Source: CAYMNU01 sp964391885 (GTDB lineage Archaea; Altiarchaeota; Altiarchaeia; JAFGQM01). Taken from it: DNA of 30,861 bases. The position numbers and the translations under genes are program-made. Where the stretch lies: positions 1-30,861 of the forward strand of contig CAYMNU010000041.1 of assembly GCA_964391885.1 (NCBI GenBank), read 5' to 3'. How positions within the stretch are numbered: position 1 is the stretch's first letter; each line of letters begins with the position of its first letter. The notes beneath the pieces are model-generated. The model ran no database searches, was not told the origin of the DNA, and saw only the letters and a program-made list of their open reading frames with translations. Of the stretch, positions 21,363 to 30,109 are shown piece after piece.

Positions 21363-21871
21363 CTGAAAAGTGCCATATAATATCTGCGCTGGTAGAGAAT
21401 AAGCCGGGAGTTATGCAGAGAATATCCAATATGTTCTCCCGCAGGGGCTTTAACATGGAAAATCTCAGCGTCGGCCCTACCGAGAACCCTAACTACTCGC
21501 GCATTACAGTAACCGTAAGGGGCGATGAATCAGTTCTAGAACAAGTGGTCAAGCAGATGAACAAGCTAATAACCATCATTAAAGTCAGGGAGCTGGCAGA
21601 GGGCGACGCAGTCACGCGCGAGCTGGCCCTTATCAAGGTCAGCTCGGGCAAGGCAGACCAGAAAGCAGAGATAGCGCAGTATGTAGATATTTTCAGAGGC
21701 TCGATAGTTGATGTCTCATCCGATTCAATGATAATCGAAGTCACAGGCGATTCCGACAAGATCGACGCATTCGTCAGGCTTATGCAGCCTTACGGCATCA
21801 AAGAAATTGCAAGAACCGGAGTGACTGCCCTGCACCGCGGCCAGAAGAACGTCAGGGACTCGGTAAAATAA
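21359..21871 (+). CDS. ilvH: Acetolactate synthase, small regulatory subunit
   Basis: A 170-residue regulatory subunit. The N-terminal ACT domain (CHIISALVENKPGVMQRISNMFSRRGFNMENLSVGPTE) includes the valine-binding ENKPGVL-like loop, and a C-terminal ACT-like domain (LALIKVSSGKADQKAEIAQYVDIFRGSIVDVS) completes the protein. It confers feedback inhibition by valine and stimulates the catalytic subunit. Start overlaps the ilvB stop (ATGA). Ends 15 bases before the convergent secretion ATPase gene. No ilvC, ilvD or leuA follows, so the rest of the pathway is elsewhere. Confidence 0.95.
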   Translation: MTEKCHIISALVENKPGVMQRISNMFSRRGFNMENLSVGPTENPNYSRITVTVRGDESVLEQVVKQMNKLITIIKVRELAEGDAVTRELALIKVSSGKADQKAEIAQYVDIFRGSIVDVSSDSMIIEVTGDSDKIDAFVRLMQPYGIKEIARTGVTALHRGQKNVRDSVK

Positions 21872-21886
21872 GCGATTTTATGTAAG

Positions 21887-23311
21887 CTATTTTTTGGATG
21901 CTATCTCACCGGCCACATCATTATCCATCTCGCTCTCAGCCCTATAGAACTGGTTGACCGCAGAAAGCACATCGTTGTATTCAAACACCTTGCTGTTCAC
22001 AAGGCTTATGAGAACAGATTTCCTTTTGCTGAGCTCTTGAAGGACTGCCCGCTTGCTGATTTTCAGCTTATCTGCAAGCTTGTCCAGATAGATGGATGGC
22101 GTCATCTCCTTGCCCTCTGTCGCACGATCTTTGTTTGGGTCCCATTGGTATATGCTTCCTAAAAGTATCATGTCTCTTTCATGCCCTCCTACTTCAGCCA
22201 CTTCAGTCACTCTCCGGACCGGAACACCCTTTATGTTGAAGACATTCATTATCACTATGAGGTCAAGGTTTGCGATTACCCTATTAGGAACGTTCATTGG
22301 CGGGCTCTCAAGCCTGGATACGACCTCTCTTGCCGAGCTTGCATGCAGGGTTCCCATACCCTTATGGCCGACATTCATGGCATTGAAAAGTGCCATAGCT
22401 TCTCCGCCCCTTATCTCGCCGACGATTATCTTGTTGGGCCGCATCCTAAGGGTGTTCCTGACAAGGGATTCCATGTCATAGCCCCCCTGCGCTACCATAG
22501 GTACCCAGTTGCCCCTTCCTGCGAAGTGCATCTCGGCAGTGTCTTCTATTGTTATTATCCTGTCCTCGGGAGGGCTCAGCATAGCAAGCGCATTAAGGAG
22601 AGTGGTCTTTCCCGAGCCTATCATACCTGCAACCACCAGGTTTGCAGGCGAGATGCGCATCCCGTCGATACTCAGCCATAAAAGGGCTGCAGTATCTATA
22701 TCTATAGTACCGCTTTCCAGTAGCGATGTTATCGTGAGCATACTTCTTTTTTGCTTTCTTATGGTGATGCTGGGCCCATGGATGGCGATGGGCTCTGTCG
22801 TTATGTTTATCCTGCTGCCGTCTATTGCGGCTAGGTCGATTATCGGTGCGAGCTCCTTTCCGTGTATCCAACATATCCGGTTTATGACCTTAAAGAGCTC
22901 GTTCCTATCATTGAAGCTTACATTTGTCGAGCACATGCCGTATTTCTTATGGAAAACATAAACGGGCATGTTTATGCCGTTAACCATAATCTCCTCGAGG
23001 TCGTCATCGCCAACGAGTTCCCCTATACCCTCATAGCCCATGACTTTGTGGACTATCAAATCGACAAGATCCTCTCTATCCTTGCCGTCGGGTATCTTCA
23101 TCTTGATGTACTCATGAAGCACCTTCTCTCTGATGCTGATGTCGGGCTCTTTTCTTATACTCTCCAGCTCCACAGTCGTGAAGAGCTTCTCGCTGCTTCT
23201 TAGTATCTTTTTATCATCATCACTAAGTGCCCGCGGCTCGACTATGTATTTAGGCGGCCCATCCCCGTCCAGGACTATCTTTTTATTTCCATAGCTTTCG
23301 AGTACTTCCAT
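21887..23311 (-). CDS. VirB11/TadA-family secretion or pilus ATPase
   Basis: A 474-residue hexameric ATPase of the type II/IV secretion superfamily that powers archaeal pili or related surface filaments. The N-terminal domain includes GYEGIGELVGDDDLEEIMVNG. Next come the Walker A VVAGMIGSGKTTLLNALA (about 225-241), the Asp box ITIEDTAEMHF, Walker B MRPNKIIVGEIRGGEA and the His box GHKGMGTLHASS. Length fits archaeal TadA/FlaI-like ATPases. No membrane partner is adjacent; the TadC-like gene at 25975 and another ATPase at 27680 are on the same strand, with unrelated genes between. A TATA-like element (cttaaaaagg on this strand, about 23350-23359) lies upstream. Confidence 0.9.
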   Translation of the reverse strand: MEVLESYGNKKIVLDGDGPPKYIVEPRALSDDDKKILRSSEKLFTTVELESIRKEPDISIREKVLHEYIKMKIPDGKDREDLVDLIVHKVMGYEGIGELVGDDDLEEIMVNGINMPVYVFHKKYGMCSTNVSFNDRNELFKVINRICWIHGKELAPIIDLAAIDGSRINITTEPIAIHGPSITIRKQKRSMLTITSLLESGTIDIDTAALLWLSIDGMRISPANLVVAGMIGSGKTTLLNALAMLSPPEDRIITIEDTAEMHFAGRGNWVPMVAQGGYDMESLVRNTLRMRPNKIIVGEIRGGEAMALFNAMNVGHKGMGTLHASSAREVVSRLESPPMNVPNRVIANLDLIVIMNVFNIKGVPVRRVTEVAEVGGHERDMILLGSIYQWDPNKDRATEGKEMTPSIYLDKLADKLKISKRAVLQELSKRKSVLISLVNSKVFEYNDVLSAVNQFYRAESEMDNDVAGEIASKK

Positions 23312-23426
23312 CCTTAGTTTAACGTCGCGTCCTAGAAAAGCTCAAGCTCAGCCTTTTTAAGGAGCAACATAAAATCTATGCAATAGGCAATAAAAATCAC
23401 GCCTTACTGGCTGTGACTAAACGACG

Positions 23427-24857
23427 ATGGAATCCTTTCCTGTATCCCGCATGAGGGCGATGGACGCCAACTCGGAATGGTTCGGCGTGCCTGCAAGCGA
23501 GCTTATGGAAAACGCAGGCAAGCAAGTCGCAGCTGTCGCGAACTCGATAGGCTCTTCTTTCTTAATCCTCTGTGGCCCTGGAAACAACGGGGGAGATGGA
23601 TTTGCCTCGGCCCGATACCTAAAGTCAAAGCCTAAGATATTCTTTGTCGCCCCGCCAAAGACACAGGAGGCGTATGAGAATTTCCTAAAAGCCAAAAATT
23701 ATCGCCCTATACTGATTTCCAAGGATAATCTGGGTTTGCTCGAGAACGCGATGAAAGGCTCGGACATAATCATTGACGCGCTTTTTGGCACAGGCATCCG
23801 CGGAAAGCTCGGCGAGCCACTGCGAAGCGTTATTGACATGGCCAACAAATCCGGCAAAAGGATAGTCTCTGTGGATGTGCCATCCGGCATGGACCCGGAA
23901 AGCGGAAAGGCTAGCGATATTGCGATTAAGCCGGAGATTACTATCTCTCTGCATGCCCCAAAGCCGGGCGTCGTCGGCAACAAGCGCGCAGGCCGTGTAA
24001 TTCTAGCGGATATAGGTATCCCCCCAGAGGCGCTTACACACATAGGCAAAGGCGATTTCAAATTCGGTTATCCCATGCGCAAGGCCAAAGCCCGCAAGGG
24101 CGATGCCGGAAAAGTGCTTGTCATAGGCGGTTCGGAAAACTACACTGGCGCCCCTTACTTCGCTGCGATGGCTGCGTTGAGGGCGGGCTGCGACTTGTCA
24201 TATGTCTCAGCCCCGAAGGAGATTGCAGCTAGGATAGCTGCCATGGCCCCCGACCTGATAGTGCTGCCTTTGGAATCCCCCACAAGCCTATCAAAGGCAG
24301 ATGTGCCCAAAATTCTTTCAATGGATTTCGATGTATTATGCATCGGCAACGGGCTCGGCGATGCAAAGGAATCCCTTGATGCGGCAGCTGAGATAATCTC
24401 AAAATGCAGGAAGCCGATGGTCATAGACGGGGATGCACTCAAAATAAAGCCGCTGCTCCAGAAGCTCGGGCAGAACGTAATAATGACACCGCACGCAGGT
24501 GAATTCAAGCGCCTTTTCGGCATGGCTGCCAATGAGAAGAACCTAAAAAAACTTGCGGCGAAACTCAAATGCACAATCCTGCTGAAGGGCAGCATTGATA
24601 TCATAGCACAAGGCACAAAAGTAAAATACAACAACTCTGGAAATCCGCATATGTCTAAGGGGGGCACGGGTGACATACTCGCGGGCCTCTGCGCAGGATT
24701 CCTCGCCCAGGGAATCGAGCCTTTTCAAGCTGCGTGCTTCGCCACTCTTGTGAACGGCGTTGCAGGCGATTTATCCTATACTAAAACCTCAGTAGGATTG
24801 ACGGCCTCTGATATCTTAGAGCATATAGGATTAGCCGAAAATATATTGCTTAACTAG
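23427..24857 (+). CDS. nnr: Bifunctional NAD(P)H-hydrate epimerase / ADP-dependent dehydratase
   Basis: A 476-residue repair enzyme that restores damaged NAD(P)HX. The N-terminal YjeF epimerase domain (about 1-205) shows ILCGPGNNGGDGFASARYL, LFGTGIRG and VDVPSGMDPESGK. The C-terminal ribokinase-like dehydratase domain (about 215-476) shows VLVIGGSENYTGAPYFAAMAALRAGCDL, MTPHAGEFKRLFG and the nucleotide site SKGGTGDILAGLCAGFLAQG. Both domains are complete. It is divergent from the secretion ATPase, with a 115-base gap containing the box gcaataaaaatc (about 23386-23397). The convergent hypothetical gene ends 5 bases beyond its stop. Confidence 0.95.
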   Translation: MESFPVSRMRAMDANSEWFGVPASELMENAGKQVAAVANSIGSSFLILCGPGNNGGDGFASARYLKSKPKIFFVAPPKTQEAYENFLKAKNYRPILISKDNLGLLENAMKGSDIIIDALFGTGIRGKLGEPLRSVIDMANKSGKRIVSVDVPSGMDPESGKASDIAIKPEITISLHAPKPGVVGNKRAGRVILADIGIPPEALTHIGKGDFKFGYPMRKAKARKGDAGKVLVIGGSENYTGAPYFAAMAALRAGCDLSYVSAPKEIAARIAAMAPDLIVLPLESPTSLSKADVPKILSMDFDVLCIGNGLGDAKESLDAAAEIISKCRKPMVIDGDALKIKPLLQKLGQNVIMTPHAGEFKRLFGMAANEKNLKKLAAKLKCTILLKGSIDIIAQGTKVKYNNSGNPHMSKGGTGDILAGLCAGFLAQGIEPFQAACFATLVNGVAGDLSYTKTSVGLTASDILEHIGLAENILLN

Positions 24858-24862
24858 CTTAC

Positions 24863-25411
24863 TTATGAAAGCACAATCCTCTGCGTCTTTCCCATTTTTT
24901 TATAATCCCTTATCCTGCTTTCTATATTCGACGCGTCGACCCCCTTTCGGTCCATAAAAGAGCGCGTAGTCCCCACACCTTCGCTCTGCGCGATTTCCAG
25001 GAACCTTCTTGCGGTTTCCCTCGTGGTCTTGGGGTGGTTCAATATACTGATGACGTCATGAAGGCCCTGCCGTCTTAGTGGCTCCCAGCCTCCCTTTTTT
25101 AGAATACGCATGGCATGGGGTACTGCATCAGGGCTCATGTTCTTATGGTTAAGAGTTACCAGTACTGAACCCGGGCTCACCTCCCTTGCAGCCTCTAATG
25201 CGATAGGCAGGGTTTCCCGTCCCAATAAGTTATGCCTGGCCACCATATTCATCGACCTTCTCTTGAGCCTCCTATCGGCCCTAAGGAGATTCGCCCCTTC
25301 GGCCATAAAGCCTTCAATATGCCTCCCCGCCTGGTCGGAATATTTTCCCCGAAGCACCAATCCGGGGTGCTTAACTGCACGCATAGCCTTTTTTATTCTA
25401 TGTTTGGTCAT
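24863..25411 (-). CDS. Hypothetical basic protein, unknown family
   Basis: A 182-residue, mostly alpha-helical and Arg/Lys-rich protein, beginning MTKHRIKKAMRAVKHPGLVLRG. Recognisable stretches are ALEAAREVSPGSVLVTLNHKNMSPDAVPHAMRILKKGGWEPLRRQGLHDVISILNHPKTTRETARRFLEIAQ, which suggests two or three short helical repeats. No catalytic motif, membrane segment or signal peptide is visible. A TATA-like gcttttatcg on this strand (about 25433-25442) lies about 26 bases before ATG 25411, fitting leaderless expression. It shares the spacer with the divergent histone gene. The start is further supported by codon use like that of neighbours. Possibly nucleic-acid binding because of charge, but this is inference. 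Confidence 0.65.
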   Translation of the reverse strand: MTKHRIKKAMRAVKHPGLVLRGKYSDQAGRHIEGFMAEGANLLRADRRLKRRSMNMVARHNLLGRETLPIALEAAREVSPGSVLVTLNHKNMSPDAVPHAMRILKKGGWEPLRRQGLHDVISILNHPKTTRETARRFLEIAQSEGVGTTRSFMDRKGVDASNIESRIRDYKKMGKTQRIVLS

Positions 25412-25448
25412 ATTACCTCTTAATTAAGCGCTAAAGCGATAAAAGCAG

Positions 25449-25459
25449 TTTTTCTTATG
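25449..25459 (+). promoter_or_regulatory. TATA-like box of the histone gene
   Basis: tttttcttatg lies about 30 bases before ATG 25485 and about 20 before the alternative ATG 25473. The spacing favours the later start, which also gives the standard histone length. Confidence 0.4.
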
Positions 25460-25484
25460 CTTCAAGAAAACTATGCGATACGAA

Positions 25485-25685
25485 ATGGCAGAGATACCCA
25501 CAGCGCCCTTTGGGCGCATCCTGGTTAATGCAGGTGCAGAGAGGACTAGCGACGCTGCCCTGAAGGCAATGAGAGAAGCAGTGGAGGACTACGCAGAGGC
25601 CCTTGCAGAAGCATCAGTCGCTCTCGCAAAGCACGCAGGCAGAAAAACGGTCAAGGTCGAGGATGTCAAGCTGGCGGCAAAATAG
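25485..25685 (+). CDS. Archaeal histone (HMf-like)
   Basis: A 66-residue single histone fold from ATG 25485: MAEIPTAPFGRILVNAGAERTSDAALKAM (helix 1 and loop 1), then REAVEDYAEALAEASVALAKHAGRKTVKVEDVKLAAK (helices 2 and 3). The conserved P.AP..RI, the R.S loop arginine and the K..A GRKTV..ED segment are all present. It has no tails, as usual for archaeal histones, and forms dimers and chromatin-like filaments. An in-frame ATG at 25473 would add four residues (MRYE). Short intergenic spacers separate it from a divergent hypothetical gene and a convergent RHH gene. Confidence 0.96.
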   Translation: MAEIPTAPFGRILVNAGAERTSDAALKAMREAVEDYAEALAEASVALAKHAGRKTVKVEDVKLAAK

Positions 25686-25729
25686 CCTTGAGCATTAATC
25701 CCTATTTAACTGCAGCTTCCAATTCTTTA

Positions 25730-25924
25730 TTATAGGTAAGTAGTCCCGCTCTTATACACCTTGAAGCCCTTCTTGTATTCTATGACTCCGTGTTTCTCAG
25801 CAAGGATGCGGACACCGCTCCTGATGGCCTCGCTCTTGGTCTTGAATATGCCTCGCTTGATAAGACTCTCCAAGAGGTTCTCATAATAATCCCCAAACCT
25901 TATAGTCACACTTCCCATAGCCAT
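25730..25924 (-). CDS. Orphan ribbon-helix-helix (CopG-like) protein
   Basis: A 64-residue protein: MAMGSVTIRFGDYYENLLESLIKRGIFKTKSEAIRSGVRILAEKHG, the textbook beta-helix-helix of RHH/CopG repressors, then VIEYKKGFKVYKSGTTYL. ATG 25918 could be the real start. The upstream tandem aatgcaata motif (about 25936-25953) may be its operator. No toxin lies beside it: the flanks are a convergent histone gene and the upstream neighbour's gene in the same orientation starts 1.8 kb away. It is therefore either a stand-alone regulator or an antitoxin that lost its toxin. The downstream (3') end gives no sign of a gene-end duplication like those at lhr and aCPSF1. Confidence 0.8.
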   Translation of the reverse strand: MAMGSVTIRFGDYYENLLESLIKRGIFKTKSEAIRSGVRILAEKHGVIEYKKGFKVYKSGTTYL

Positions 25925-25974
25925 TTTATAGCATAATGCAATAAAAATGCAATAATTATAACTTTAGAACCGCA

Positions 25975-27705
25975 TTAAGCAATCCCACCAAACAGCCAGT
26001 TAGCCAGCCATGCGCAGAGCGTGAACACGAATATTGAGCAGGGCAAAGCGATTCCAATGCTGAACTTTCTCATAACCTTATCCTCTCCGTGCATAAGCCC
26101 GCTACCAAAGCTCACCAATATTGCTGCGGATTCCATGGTATAAATCCCGATTATGAGCGTTATCAGGCGCGGGTCTATGGCCTGCGCACCCTCGCCAAAG
26201 CCCGAAGTCCCGGCCATGCTGCCTGCAAGCACAACGCTCATGCTGGATATCATGCCGCCCACCAGGGGCGCCACAAGCACCGCGATTATCTTCATCGATG
26301 ACACGACTCCACCCAGGCTCCTCTCTATCTCTTCCTGGCTCTTCTTGAGTTTTCCTAATTGCCCGGAAATCCTGAGTGCAAGCTTCGCGGCAGTCTCCGG
26401 CCCCTTCTCAGACACTGAGACAAGAATCTCCATAGCGCCCCTTATCTGGCTGGAATAGACCTCCCTAAGCGATCCGAAAGACTTGTCGAAAAGAGCTCTA
26501 TGCAGGCTTGTGTTCAATGAGCGGATTTTGTATGCAGACCCCTTCATGAACCCCCTCCCCGAAGCCATGGCATCCTCAAGAGGCCTGCCTTCTGAGAGCA
26601 GGGTTCCCAATCTCTGCAGCTCTTCGGCAAACCCGCTCTCGAGATTTTTTATCGTTTTCCTTAGGCGCCTTTCCCTGGATGTGGATGCTATAAGAAATAC
26701 CCCGGCGCTCGCGCCCAGACCCCAGAGAGGGGGTAGGTATTCCATCGCTCCCAATGTATCTCCCATGAAAAGGGGCGAGGCTGCGATTACGCCAGCAATG
26801 CTTGACATTACTATATACTTTGCATTGTTTCCCTGCTTTGGCAACTCCGGGGCGGGAATCGTCGCGGGCCTGCCCTTTGCTATAAAGCGGGTCAGGATAA
26901 AGAGCATCAGCGGAAGGGCTACCGCATAGGCAAGGGCTATTGCAGGGGCGCCGACGCTCATGCCCATCAAAGACATGAAGGGTATTATAGCAACGAAGAT
27001 AAGTGGCAGTATGACCCCGAAGGTGAACACAGCCATCACAGGGGTGTTGAGTGCCCTCGCTTCTTTCTCGGCCCTCGCCGCAAAGCCGCCCAGCAGGGCC
27101 TCGGAAGCCTTGTCCAGAGTATCCTGCCTCTTTTCCTCGGTCCTCTCAAGCGTCGACGCCTCAACCAGCCGCAGGCAGCGAGCAAGCTCGCCCCAGTTCC
27201 GGAACTCCTCTCCGAGCTTTTCCAGACCTGCCTCGGCTGAGCCGGAGCCGTTCTGCACGTTTCGCAGGATACTCTCTAACTTCTTTTTGAAGACGCCCCT
27301 GGAATGTGATGCCGCAAAAGAGACGGCGATTTCGATATTCGGGCTTATCCTCAGGCACATTATCAGATGGCCGATAGCATCGGGCATCTCGCTCAGGGCT
27401 TTTTTCTTTTCCGACTCTGCTTTCAAAAGGGGGTACCTTGAAAGGTAGAAAAAGAGTATGGCTGGAAAACCTAGGAATAGCAGCCAAAGAGGCGAAAAGC
27501 CGAGAAAAAGGGATGCCAGAAACACAAGGAAGACGCCCATAATACCGCTTAGAATCCCTATAGTCAAAGCAAGCGATTGGGTCTCGGCTGGGCTGGCCTC
27601 GATGTCCAGAAAGGCAAGGGCTTCGCTGATTTTCTCTTTCCTTTCTTTATCCAGTTCCCTATCGAATAGCCCTCCCAGGCTACTGCACAGCGTTTCGTAA
27701 TCCAT
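25975..27705 (-). CDS. TadC/FlaJ-like pilus platform protein with two T2SF modules
   Basis: A 576-residue membrane protein from ATG 27705 (MDYETLCSSLGG). Membrane pairs occur at about 47-100 (LALTIGILSGIMGVFLVFLASLF, LWLLFLGFPAILFFYL), about 225-290 (VFTFGVILPLIFVAIIPF, LAYAVALPLMLFILTRF) and again in the second half (IVMSSIAGVIAASPL, SMKIIAVLVAPLVGGMISSM, and the C-terminal IALPCSIFVFTLCAWLANWLFG). Each half has the T2SF cytoplasmic helical domain (EMPDAIGHLIMCLRISPNIEIAVSFA; LESGFAEELQRLGTLLSEGRPLEDAM). It would anchor the filament ATPase. It overlaps the ATPase gene upstream by 26 bases, so the two form a coupled operon and probably one machine. Confidence 0.88.
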   Translation of the reverse strand: MDYETLCSSLGGLFDRELDKERKEKISEALAFLDIEASPAETQSLALTIGILSGIMGVFLVFLASLFLGFSPLWLLFLGFPAILFFYLSRYPLLKAESEKKKALSEMPDAIGHLIMCLRISPNIEIAVSFAASHSRGVFKKKLESILRNVQNGSGSAEAGLEKLGEEFRNWGELARCLRLVEASTLERTEEKRQDTLDKASEALLGGFAARAEKEARALNTPVMAVFTFGVILPLIFVAIIPFMSLMGMSVGAPAIALAYAVALPLMLFILTRFIAKGRPATIPAPELPKQGNNAKYIVMSSIAGVIAASPLFMGDTLGAMEYLPPLWGLGASAGVFLIASTSRERRLRKTIKNLESGFAEELQRLGTLLSEGRPLEDAMASGRGFMKGSAYKIRSLNTSLHRALFDKSFGSLREVYSSQIRGAMEILVSVSEKGPETAAKLALRISGQLGKLKKSQEEIERSLGGVVSSMKIIAVLVAPLVGGMISSMSVVLAGSMAGTSGFGEGAQAIDPRLITLIIGIYTMESAAILVSFGSGLMHGEDKVMRKFSIGIALPCSIFVFTLCAWLANWLFGGIA

Positions 27706-29959
27706 ATGGCTCCTTAAATGCAAGCCTGTCCAGCCAAGCTATTGATTCTTCCCCCACAAAGTCATAATCCGCAGAGCCGAATTTCAAAATGCTTTCATCC
27801 ACAAGCCGCAGGTATTCCCGGTTAAGGGCGACCATGGTTTTCACAGAAAGCATGCCGTCAACTTCACTAGAAAGAGCGACCGCATGGCTATAGGATTGCG
27901 CCCTGGCATTTATGTCGGAAAGGACAGCTTTTGCAGCCACGCCCCTCTTGCCTGCTATCCTTGACAGGAGTTCTGATTTCTCGGGATTATTGAGGTTATC
28001 GCATGCCTCCAGCATGTCGCTCTTCCTGTCGTAAGCCATCAGTTGTGAGAATACCTTGCCAGCATCCGGCTCGTCCCAGCTTTTCCTCACCTCGGCTATC
28101 TCGGCGACGCGCCTCAGCTTTTTGCTCCCTCCGCCTGGCCTTACCCTGTCTGCTATTACCACGAGGTCCGTGGCCTTGAAGCTCTGCGGGGGAACGCCCA
28201 GCGAGAAGATAACGCGCTCCAGGAGGCTTCTCGGCGATTTTCCATGTATTGTGCCCAGAACGCAGTTTCCGCTGCCCCCCACATTCATGGCTTCGTATAA
28301 GGTCTTCGCCTCGCTTCCCCTGACCTCGCCCATGACTATTGCGGAATCTCCCATCCTGAGAAGGCTACGCATGGCCGCATCTGCGCTCATCTCGTGGCTG
28401 TCGCCCGCTGTGGAAGGCCTTATCCTCATCCTCTGCATCCTGAATCCTTCACTTGCCAGTGCGGGCACGGGTATCTCAAAGGTGTCTTCTATGGTAAGTA
28501 TCCTGTGCTTTATGGGCATCGCCCCAACTAACGCGGAAAGCATCGAGGTCTTTCCGCTCCCCCTATCGCCGCACATGAGTATCGTGGACTCCTCGTTGAC
28601 CATCATTGCCAGAAGCCCAGCCGCAAGGGGCGATATCATCCTGTTCCCGATGAAACGCAGCAGGGTCCAAGGCTCTTCGCTGGCACGCCTGAAGGCGAAC
28701 GCAAGCCCGTCCGGGCTTACGGGTGGTCCCGTGATGTTGGCGCGGATGCCCCATTCCGGCAGCTCCATGTCCAAAATGGGCGACACCTCTGAAAAGGCGC
28801 GCCCGCTCCTAAGGCGAAACTTCGAGACAAAGTTTCTCGCAGCCTGCTCGCTTAGGAAGACATTGGTCCTGCAGTCGTCGAAATCCCTGTGCTTTACATA
28901 GAGTGGTGTCGTGTCTATGGGCGAGTTGATGTAGACGTCCTGCAGCTGCGCATCTCTTAAAAGCAGCTCGACCACGTCCAAACCGCGCGTGCATCTCACA
29001 AGGCTTTCGGCCATGCGCATGAGGGAGTCATCATCCAGCGACAGCCCTTTTCTTGCAGAGGCTGACAAGAGCTCTCTTTTGCAGAGCTCCATGAAATCCT
29101 TTTCCCCAGCCTTTTTTGCAATCTCTTTGTAAGCTTCTTTCATAATCTCCAGCTTTCGCTTCCCCAGCCTGTACTCTGGGGGGAAAATGGAATAGACCTC
29201 CTCGTCCCCCTTCGAGATAACAACCTTGGCGCCTGCGTTCTCATAAGAGGATTCTATTGTACTCTCCTCGGGAAGCCTGAAGAGGACTCGGGAATTAGAG
29301 AAGAAGGGCCTTACTAGGGGCGAGAAACTGCAGGCCCCAAGCGACTTCAGGCGTCCCAGGGCTTTGTCCACTGCCTTTTCAGTATTCTTTCTGCAAGTGT
29401 CGCAGACTTTCCTATCCGGGACTTTGACTGTCATGTCTGGGTTTTCAGAAATCTCGACAGCCCCCTGCAGAAGCAGTGAGGGATTTCTTAGTATTGCAGC
29501 CCTCAGCCTCCCCAGCTGCGCCTCATGCTCTCTTGCGCATATGCCGCATTCCTCGGGGAAGGCTAGCTGCAGCGATTGGGATATCTTAGATAACTCGCCC
29601 AGCCATTTCAGGTCTCTTACCCCATACTCCTTCTTGCACAATCCGTCGTCAAGTGTGAGCGATGAAGCAGGCGCAGTTTCCAAAAGCAGTGCGCAGCGCA
29701 TCATGCATTCAGGATCTGAAAGGTCCGAGGTTTGGGGGCAGCCTTCGCAGCTTACAGAGACCCTGCCGGAGCCGATGATTACGTTTTTTTCACTTGCGCA
29801 GTTGGGAAGGGCTTCTTTCTTCTTGGAGCCGAAGCTCGGCAGCCCCAGCTTACGCCGCACTTTTACCTTTACTGCATGTGGCTTAATTACAGGGCTCTCG
29901 CTGCATTGGCAGTCATCCAACAGGTATTCTACAGAAGGAGGCGCTTTATTATTTTGCAT
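27680..29959 (-). CDS. Large TadA/GspE-like secretion ATPase with N-terminal Cys clusters
   Basis: A 759-residue ATPase. The C-terminal half is typical: ALRDAQLQ-type N-domain segment (VVELLLRDAQLQDVYINSP), Walker A CGDRGSGKTSMLSALVG (about 455-471), Asp box ILTIEDTFEIP, Walker B DSAIVMGEVRGSEAKTLYEAM and His box CVLGTIHGKS. Unusually, the first 230 residues hold several Cys clusters: CQC at 18-20, CEGC, CMMRC, CGIC (about 140) and CDTCRKN (about 188), suggesting one or two zinc sites. This N-terminal region is not part of the basic ATPase fold. A TATA box catatattt (29982-29990) is about 27 bases before ATG 29959. It overlaps the TadC-like gene by 26 bases. Paralogous to the ATPase at 21887. 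Confidence 0.88.
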   Translation of the reverse strand: MQNNKAPPSVEYLLDDCQCSESPVIKPHAVKVKVRRKLGLPSFGSKKKEALPNCASEKNVIIGSGRVSVSCEGCPQTSDLSDPECMMRCALLLETAPASSLTLDDGLCKKEYGVRDLKWLGELSKISQSLQLAFPEECGICAREHEAQLGRLRAAILRNPSLLLQGAVEISENPDMTVKVPDRKVCDTCRKNTEKAVDKALGRLKSLGACSFSPLVRPFFSNSRVLFRLPEESTIESSYENAGAKVVISKGDEEVYSIFPPEYRLGKRKLEIMKEAYKEIAKKAGEKDFMELCKRELLSASARKGLSLDDDSLMRMAESLVRCTRGLDVVELLLRDAQLQDVYINSPIDTTPLYVKHRDFDDCRTNVFLSEQAARNFVSKFRLRSGRAFSEVSPILDMELPEWGIRANITGPPVSPDGLAFAFRRASEEPWTLLRFIGNRMISPLAAGLLAMMVNEESTILMCGDRGSGKTSMLSALVGAMPIKHRILTIEDTFEIPVPALASEGFRMQRMRIRPSTAGDSHEMSADAAMRSLLRMGDSAIVMGEVRGSEAKTLYEAMNVGGSGNCVLGTIHGKSPRSLLERVIFSLGVPPQSFKATDLVVIADRVRPGGGSKKLRRVAEIAEVRKSWDEPDAGKVFSQLMAYDRKSDMLEACDNLNNPEKSELLSRIAGKRGVAAKAVLSDINARAQSYSHAVALSSEVDGMLSVKTMVALNREYLRLVDESILKFGSADYDFVGEESIAWLDRLAFKEPYGLRNAVQ

Positions 29960-29981
29960 TCCGGTCTCCCGGAAGCGGACG

Positions 29982-29990
29982 CATATATTT
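29982..29990 (-). promoter_or_regulatory. TATA box of the large ATPase gene
   Basis: On the minus strand aaatatatg is centred about 27 bases before the start at 29959, implying leaderless transcription. The region 29991-30044 is the spacer to the hairpin/tRNA region and is A/T-rich. Confidence 0.55.
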
Positions 29991-30044
29991 GCAGGGGCGG
30001 GAATAAAAGCCTTTTTCTTTTGATATGCTCAAATAAACCGCTTT

Positions 30045-30086
30045 GGCCGGGTTCGGGCAACAACTTCGTTGTTGCAACACCCGACC
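30045..30086 (+). repeat. tRNA-His-acceptor-like hairpin repeat, unit 1
   Basis: This 42-base unit folds into outer stem ggccgggt/acccgacc (one C-A mismatch), a short internal loop, inner stem gcaacaac/gttgttgc and loop ttc. The first 37 bases are identical to unit 2. The outer 5' strand GGCCGGGT equals the first 8 bases of the tRNA-His gene including its G-1. Confidence 0.75.
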
Positions 30087-30109
30087 TAACAAAGTATGGG
30101 CAATTTCGC

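Noticed and set aside
28056..28901. 281-codon forward frame opposite the large secretion ATPase
   Set aside because: Antisense to the ATPase core with all its motifs; Ser/Pro/Leu-rich composition is typical of a shadow frame.
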